DNA from: Tulasnella sp. 424
Lineage: Eukaryota > Basidiomycota > Agaricomycetes > Cantharellales > Tulasnellaceae
DNA length: 23,270 nucleotides
NCBI GenBank assembly: GCA_019633425.1
Contig: WSUB01000327.1
Coordinates: 1-23,270, forward strand
Direction of reading: 5' to 3'
The notes below the pieces were generated by a model that saw only the letters and a program-made list of their open reading frames with translations, was not told where the DNA came from and did no database searches. The translations under genes and the position numbers were made by a program. Positions 19,843-23,270 of the stretch are shown here, in pieces. Position 1 is the stretch's first letter, and the number at the start of each line of letters is the position of its first letter.

Positions 19843-21543
19843 TCAGCGCCTCAAAGACGACCCGAATCATCGTCCAGCACCTTAAAGAAGACCCGAACAT
19901 CTCGCTTGACGCAGACCCCGAGCTCCTATGCCCATCCGGTCTCGCTATTCCAGTCATAGCAAGCCCAGCGTTTAACTGATTCTGGCTCGGAGGTTTAGAC
20001 GTGTAGAGTGACGCCTGAGAACCAGTACGGTTGAGAGGGGTTCCGTTTCTCCACCAGTCGCGACGGGGAAGTATCCCCCTTGACCGTTGGACGAAGGGCC
20101 TGAAGGACGGCTGATGAAGCCTTTAACAGCGGGAGCGACCAATCCTGGCGCGGGGAGAGGGGATTTTCTTCTTTGGGTTCATGTCACCGAGGATGGGTTG
20201 GCTCGGGTCGACGGGTGATCCGGGGACGTTGCCCGATTTGCGTCCGCTGCCCTTCAAAGATAACGAGGAGAGGCTAACTCTCATGCCCGACCCTTCATCC
20301 CCACCCAACCTCTCGTGAACAACCCCCTTAGGCTTTTCCGGGGCAGGTTGGTTGTAGAACCACGTGGCAGCGAGGACGATGCTCGACCCAACGACGAAGG
20401 GTACGGTGATGCTGAAATCGAAGAGGGCGAAGGAGGAGAAAAACGAGATGATGATGCTCAAGCTCGTCGCGAATCCTTTCATGATGTTGTCGGTGTATTT
20501 AATGATCACGGCGATGACCAACTCTCCAAACACCTGCATGAGGACCGTAGCCCAAGCCCGTCCGCCCAACATCTCGAACAGGTTCCAGAACCACCCGCAT
20601 GATGATTTTGAAGTCGAGTTTCCGGAATAGAATACGGGGACGAGGGCGGGGAGCAAGGAGAATAAGGAAAGTTGGACGTTGCGAACGCATAAGTCCTTTG
20701 AGAATCACCTCAAGGTAAACTCCCACCAAGCCGGACGTAACGCGCGCTGAAGAAAGGGCCAAGAATCTCTTCAGCGGGTTCGTGACGTGCTTCGCGACCG
20801 AATCTCCACCTCCTTCCCCGGCAGCTCCCGTTTGGATTTGCCCGACGCCATCTCCGATCCCCAATCCCAACAAACTGAGCCACTTGACGGTGCTCGATCC
20901 CTTCCTCAACTTCAACGCGCTGAACCCGGCCATGGTGAGGATCTTCATCTGATACATCACTTGGAACGTAGCGACGTCCAAATCCGAAGCCGCAACGAAC
21001 TGCAGATTGTTTTGAACGACGTACAAGATCGCCGGGATGAACAGCTTCCAGCAGTCCAGGCTGAAGGATTCTCGGACCGGCTTCCTAAATCGCCCAATTA
21101 ATCGACTTGTTGAGCGCACGAGGGAGGGTGGTGAGGCAGCTACGACCGCGCATTTGAACTTGGCGAGCTATGTGCATTTCGGCTTTCGGGGCGGTGGGTA
21201 CCGAGGTGGCGTCGATCCGCGTTTTGCCGGTGTCTGGTTTGGTGCGGAGGAGAGCGATGAAGAGTGAGATGGATCCTTTGAGGAGTTCGTTGAAAAAGAC
21301 CGCGGCTCCTGCGCCGTGCGGAGTATGGTTTGGACGGTGCGGTCGAGACGCAGGAATAGTGCATCACGATAGCTAAGGCGGCATTTGAAAGGTGAGTGTG
21401 ACGAGTCAGATTAGTTGAGAGGTTTGAGTGGAGCGATGTGCGGGTGAGCGACCCTAAAGCGGGATGAGGCGGGCGGTCAGGATTGCAATTTCCCCATTTT
21501 TCGTCGATGCGGACTGGACTTACGAAACGTATTTTACTGGCAT
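19843..21543 (-). pseudogene. nucleotide-sugar transporter remnant, copy 4 (best preserved)
   Basis: Exon 1 is MPVKYVS (21543-21524) with a good GTAAGT donor, but the 117-nt intron ends in TG (21407) where copy 3 has AG. After it come SLVTLTFQ and then a one-base loss that scrambles NAALAIVMHYS. The NELLKGSISLFIAL piece follows in another frame. A long open stretch (21119-20499) covers SFSLDCWKLFIPAILYVVQN, NLQFVAASDLDVATFQVMYQ, STVKWLSLLGLGIG, VGQIQTGAAGE and TSGLVGVYLEVILKGL. A shift after KGL separates this from CVRNVQLSLFSLLPALVPVF, ATVLMQVFGELVIAVIIKYT, NIMKGFATSLSIIISF and SSIVLAATWFYNQPAPEKPK. An extra A in the PKKK run breaks the tail. The family is the Golgi UDP-sugar antiporters. 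This copy shows what the ancestral protein looked like but is not functional as it stands. Confidence 0.85.
19844..19905. repeat. 31-bp tandem duplication in the NST-4 tail
   Basis: Two imperfect 31-base copies (19844-19874 and 19875-19905) both carry CAGC, CCTNAAAGA and GACCCGAA. The other NST copies have this stretch once, at the end of the tail that normally reads EMFGSS..RR-stop. The duplication adds residues and moves the stop. Confidence 0.7.
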
Positions 21544-22659
21544 GCTGATTGGCTTGGGCGCAGGATCCGGTTTAGGAGAACAGGAGCCTGGGCTGGAGTT
21601 GCTACCGAGGGCGCGTCCCAATCTTCAACACCACTTGGCTAGTATCGTTCATCATGGCTGGAGACTGAAGGGAATAAGAGTCAAGGTGAACCTCGCTGGC
21701 CAGATTATATGGGAGTATGAGATGTAGGTCACTCTAGAACGAGTTTCGCAGGACGAGGAAGAGGATGAAGAGATGGGATGGAAGGGGAGGATGAGGGAAG
21801 GCCAAAGGAACACGGCGACCCTGACGTTGTGCCTTATGTAAATCCAGCCCCGCGCACTGAATCGTGGCTCCCGTGTCTCATCCCAGTCCTTTCAAGTCAG
21901 CATGTTCCTGTGACCGTGCTCATTTGGTCCCATCTGCACTAGTATATCTATGTAAATGAATTGTTACAAGATGTCTTGAGCTACTAGCGGTCGACACGTT
22001 GGCTAACGGGCTTGCACACCCAGCCCAAACCAATCCGGAGAGTTTCAAGGACTTGTATCCACGAAGGTCGAAGATTACATAACCTACCGTCGGCGTCGGA
22101 AAAGTTTAAATAATGTCTTGGCGGGAGCGACTGTCGCGGCAGCTCTGGTTCTAACACAATGACGCGATCGACAGACCTTTGCAAACTTGAACCCATCACG
22201 TACAATCTTAGGTGACTCCCAACGGTGAGTCGATCGTCGGGCCAAGCTTGAGGAACTAGTTGTGTTAAATCACCCGCAAGTCTCATAGAGCGACTAGTCG
22301 TAGGTATCATTACAGGTCTGAATAGCTCTCGACGAGCCTCAAACAACGCAGGCTTTCAGAACGACCAAGGACTCATCTCCAGCATCACATTCACCGAATT
22401 GCAATTTGCTCTCTCATTTCTTCCCGGCCGTACCTTCTTTATACAGTTTTTGACGAGTTCTCAAACAGAGGGAGGTCAAGATCAGACTCCGGTGCGGGGA
22501 ATTCCGGTGCGAGGTCCGAGCGTGGCTGTGCCCTAATCGCCATGCGGATGCCTCAAGGCAAGTCCCAACTCACGCTTTCGTCCATCTTCCACCACCTCCC
22601 CTGACAGCGAGAAAAACCTAACCACCTTGATATCAAAAGCATCTTAGCGACCGTTTTCA
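21544..22659 (+). promoter_or_regulatory. intergenic region between NST remnant 4 and DUF6535-4, including the probable DUF6535-4 promoter and leader
   Basis: The first ~260 bp are the original upstream region of the NST gene, which unit 2 has lost. From about 21808 on, the sequence is close to unit 2 base for base. TATACAG at 22440-22446 lies about 215 bp before the DUF6535-4 ATG. The leader stretch TCCATCTTCCACCACCTCCC is present, with a short upstream ORF (ATG at 22542, stop at 22602). A minus-strand ORF at 21984-22346 is interrupted by a stop in unit 2 and is not called. Confidence 0.45.
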
Positions 22660-23270
22660 ATGGACGCGACCGCCCAAATCCCGCTCAACCCTCCACTCAT
22701 CGAAGTTCCCGACCCAACGGAAGAGTTTGGTCAAGACGGCGGCAAATTCTACCGCTGCTACGATGCCCTCGCAGATGAAATAGACGACGATATGGTGGAA
22801 AGACTAAAGGGGCAACTCGATGGATTGCTAATTTTTGTGAGTAAAAGATCTTCCGTATGCCAACGGTCTCCTAAGCGCACCACATCCGATATCCAGGCGG
22901 GTCTTTTTGCAGGTGTCAATACTGCATTCCTTGCCCTCACCCTTCCTCTCTTGTCCGCCGACTCCGCTGATGACACCAACGCTTTGCTCGCCCAAAACAA
23001 CGCAATTTTAATCCAAATGGTCACAGGGAGGAACGACAGCGTTCCCACTACTTCTGCGCTTCCTTCCGCGGGGTTCTCCCCTGCCGGCAACATCTTCGCT
23101 ATCAATGCGCTCTTCTCGTTGAGCCTAGCATTTGCAATTATCTCCTCCTTCCTGGCAGTTCTGGGCCGACAGTGGCTCTTCTACTACCGCAAACGTAGTG
23201 GAGGTGGTGCAGAGCGCCAGCGGTGGGAGCAGCTCAAGCGGTACCTCGGAGCTGAACGGTGGCAGCTTGA
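22660..23270 (+). CDS. DUF6535 multi-pass membrane protein, copy 4 (5' part, runs off the right edge)
   Basis: Exon 1 is 22660-22836 (59 codons, MDATAQIPLNPPLIEV). Intron 1 is 22837-22896 (60 nt, GTGAGT..CCAG, no in-frame stop). Exon 2 is open from 22897 to the window end. An in-frame TAG just upstream of the ATG supports the start. Apart from residue 2, exon 1 encodes the same protein as copy 2, and exon 2 differs from copy 2 at only a few positions (IQMVTG for IQLVTG, SVPTTSALP for SVPTNSALP). The first two membrane-helix candidates and the GRQWLFYYRKR motif are complete. The gene is probably intact, but its last two thirds are not in the window. Confidence 0.85.
   Translation, partial: MDATAQIPLNPPLIEVPDPTEEFGQDGGKFYRCYDALADEIDDDMVERLKGQLDGLLIFVSKRSSVCQRSPKRTTSDIQAGLFAGVNTAFLALTLPLLSADSADDTNALLAQNNAILIQMVTGRNDSVPTTSALPSAGFSPAGNIFAINALFSLSLAFAIISSFLAVLGRQWLFYYRKRSGGGAERQRWEQLKRYLGAERWQL

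Larger units (their letters stand above)
1889..23270. repeat. tandem segmental array of NST-remnant + DUF6535 units
   Basis: The same order recurs four times plus a partial left copy: NST remnant on minus, 5' flank, DUF6535 gene on plus, shared 3' flank. Taking the ancestral NST stop (TCA on the plus strand) as the boundary, units run 3170-7494, 7495-12720, 12721-19842 and 19843 to the window end. Length differences come mainly from deletions at the 5' end of NST copies 1 and 2 and from local duplications in unit 3. Intergenic sequence is recognisably shared as well as the genes, so whole segments were copied, not single genes. Units 2 and 4 are the closest pair. Confidence 0.9.

Noticed and set aside
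21984..22346. Minus-strand 120-residue ORF in the DUF6535-4 flank
   Set aside because: The matching unit 2 sequence has a CAA-to-TAA stop and the unit 3 sequence shows no protein-level similarity, so it is probably chance.

Overview
The window looks like a stretch of a mushroom-type fungal genome (Basidiomycota, probably Agaricomycetes). Three things support this. The main genes encode DUF6535-type multi-pass membrane proteins, a family known from expansions in these fungi. The introns are short (52-69 nt) with GT..AG ends and CTRAY-like branch sequences. The left edge carries a gag-like retroelement ORF with a cysteine-rich finger. Nothing bacterial or viral is seen.

Layout. Positions 1-874 (minus strand) hold a frameshifted, window-truncated gag-like gene. 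Positions 1189-1881 hold a roughly 690-bp element with long imperfect terminal inverted repeats; its right end abuts a DUF6535 gene that has lost its front half (1889-2683). From there to the right edge runs a tandem array. Each unit has a decayed nucleotide-sugar transporter (NST, SLC35A / UDP-galactose transporter-like) on the minus strand, followed by a DUF6535 gene on the plus strand. NST remnants lie at 3170-3966, 7495-8634, 12721-14390 and 19843-21543. DUF6535 genes lie at 4257-6743, 9495-11977, 16213-18701 and 22660 to beyond the window end. Start-to-start spacing of the DUF6535 genes is 5238, 6718 and 6447 bp.

By comparing the copies I built a six-exon, five-intron model for the DUF6535 gene. 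The same splice sites, or a locally replaced one, keep the frame in every complete copy and give proteins of 729, 725 and 730 residues. Apparent frameshifts and in-frame stops between the ORFs disappear once these introns are removed. All four NST copies, by contrast, carry stops, frameshifts, splice-site changes or large deletions, and many of the lesions differ between copies. The locus therefore looks like a segmental duplication that multiplied both genes, after which only the DUF6535 partner stayed open.

Units 2 and 4 are much more alike than the others in their 5' flanks and first exons, so array growth has been recent or the copies have been homogenised. The function of DUF6535 proteins is unknown. 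What can be seen is an acidic N-terminal signature, four predicted membrane helices in the first third, and a long, probably soluble, C-terminal region. I found no RNA genes and no CRISPR array.
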